This document shows positions 63,261 to 64,000 of a stretch of DNA of 64,000 bases, piece after piece. The notes under the pieces are model-generated. The model saw only the letters and a program-made list of their open reading frames with translations. It had not been told where the DNA came from and ran no database searches. Location of the stretch: NCBI GenBank assembly GCA_020736575.1, contig JAGPYM010000008.1, positions 1,720,001 to 1,784,000 of the forward strand, written 5' to 3'. The position numbers and the translations under genes were made by a program. The first letter of the stretch is position 1. Every line of letters starts with the position of its first letter. Source of the stretch: Thelonectria olida (lineage: Eukaryota; Ascomycota; Sordariomycetes; Hypocreales; Nectriaceae).

Positions 63261-64000
63261 CCCCTCTCTCTTAACTCTTCCCTTACTATTATATATTACC
63301 TTCCTTATTTTATACTTATAGCTCTTTATTTTAAGCTGCTTATATTTAAAATAGAAATAGCTTAAAATAGTTAAATTAATAGCTATTAGTATTATTACTA
63401 ATAGCTATTTATAATATTTCCTTTTTTAAATAATATAAATTTAAATAAATTATTTTTATAATAATTATATTTTTATTATTAAATTTATAATAAGTTTTTA
63501 TTTTATATATTTATATAAACTTATTATATTTAAAAGTTAGCTTTTAAAGTCTATTAAGCTAATTTTATATAAGTTTTTAATTAAAATATACTATTTATTT
63601 ATTTAATTATTTTAATTTATATTTATAAAATAATTTTTAAAAGTTTATTATAAAAATACTTATTTTATTAAAAGTTTAATTATAACTATTTATATTTTAT
63701 TATATTAATTAAATTTAATTATATATAATTATATTTAATTAATTTTTTATTTAAAAAGAGTAAAAATAATAGTTAAATAAATAAAAAAGCTATTTATATT
63801 AAAAATAAATTAATTTATATATAGTTTTATAAAGTTTTATTATAAAAAATAAATTAATATTAAAAAGGTTATTTTATAATAAACTTTTAAAAGTTAAATT
63901 ATATTTTTTATTATTTATAAAGTATTATTATTTTATTATTTTAAATTAAAATATAAAAAGTTATTTATTTTTAATTTTTTTTTTATTTTATTAGTTTTAT
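63261..64000. other. AT-saturated block running off the window
   Basis: From about 63270 the sequence becomes almost pure A+T (TTTATTATT, AAATAA and similar) with only sporadic G or C and no open frame. It resembles the RIP-mutated sequence at 33.4-38.2 kb and is probably the edge of another decayed repeat or AT isochore. There is too little sequence to name an element. Confidence 0.75.

Overview
The window comes from a filamentous ascomycete (Pezizomycotina, most likely Sordariomycetes and probably Hypocreales; this placement is inference). The evidence is compact multi-exon genes with 44-85 bp GT..AG introns and CTAAC/CTGAC-type branch sites, fungus-only families (Zn2Cys6 regulator, DAL5-type permease, PigL_N, Goodbye-NACHT, HeLo, DUF4246), and large AT-saturated blocks that look RIP-mutated. 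Exon structures were built by hand from splice signals and reading-frame continuity.

Region by region. (a) 0.5-16.3 kb is a normal gene-dense arm. It holds a PigL_N-domain protein, a DAL5-family permease, a Zn2Cys6 regulator and an MDR oxidoreductase (a possible catabolic group), a kinesin-13-like motor, a GNAT acetyltransferase and a DUF4246 protein. A split tRNA-Lys(TTT) gene lies at 16.9 kb. (b) 17-31 kb has a decayed frame, a BAHD/Tri3-like acyltransferase, a cysteine-rich GPI-type surface protein, a 1483-residue Goodbye-NACHT-TPR-zinc-finger NLR-like protein, an orphan N-terminal STAND module and a small secreted cysteine protein. (c) 31.6-33.4 kb is an intact eight-exon gene, probably a transcription-factor-like protein, whose stop codon abuts an AT-rich block. 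(d) 33.8-49.5 kb is a nested retrotransposon. An old RIP-degraded Ty3/gypsy element on the minus strand (346-bp LTRs, ATAAC target duplication) is split by a young intact chromovirus on the plus strand (8314 bp, apparently identical 404-bp LTRs, GCAAG target duplication). The young element carries gag, pol and an antisense ORF with a Zn2Cys6-spaced cysteine cluster. (e) 49.8-58.6 kb groups three signalling or cell-death-like genes: a kinase-ankyrin fusion, a TPR protein transcribed divergently from it, and a HeLo-pseudokinase. (f) 59-61.7 kb has a truncated SDR remnant and an S28 serine peptidase with a GPI-like tail. The last ~0.7 kb is again almost pure A+T.

Taken together, the window has many genes with fungal NLR, allorecognition or programmed-cell-death architectures (at 0.5, 22.8, 28.2, 49.9, 54.0 and 56.9 kb) around a RIP-marked transposon landscape, the usual two-speed compartment layout. 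The observations most worth following are the antisense Zn2Cys6-like ORF of the young chromovirus, its probable self-priming, and the HeLo-pseudokinase whose architecture resembles MLKL.
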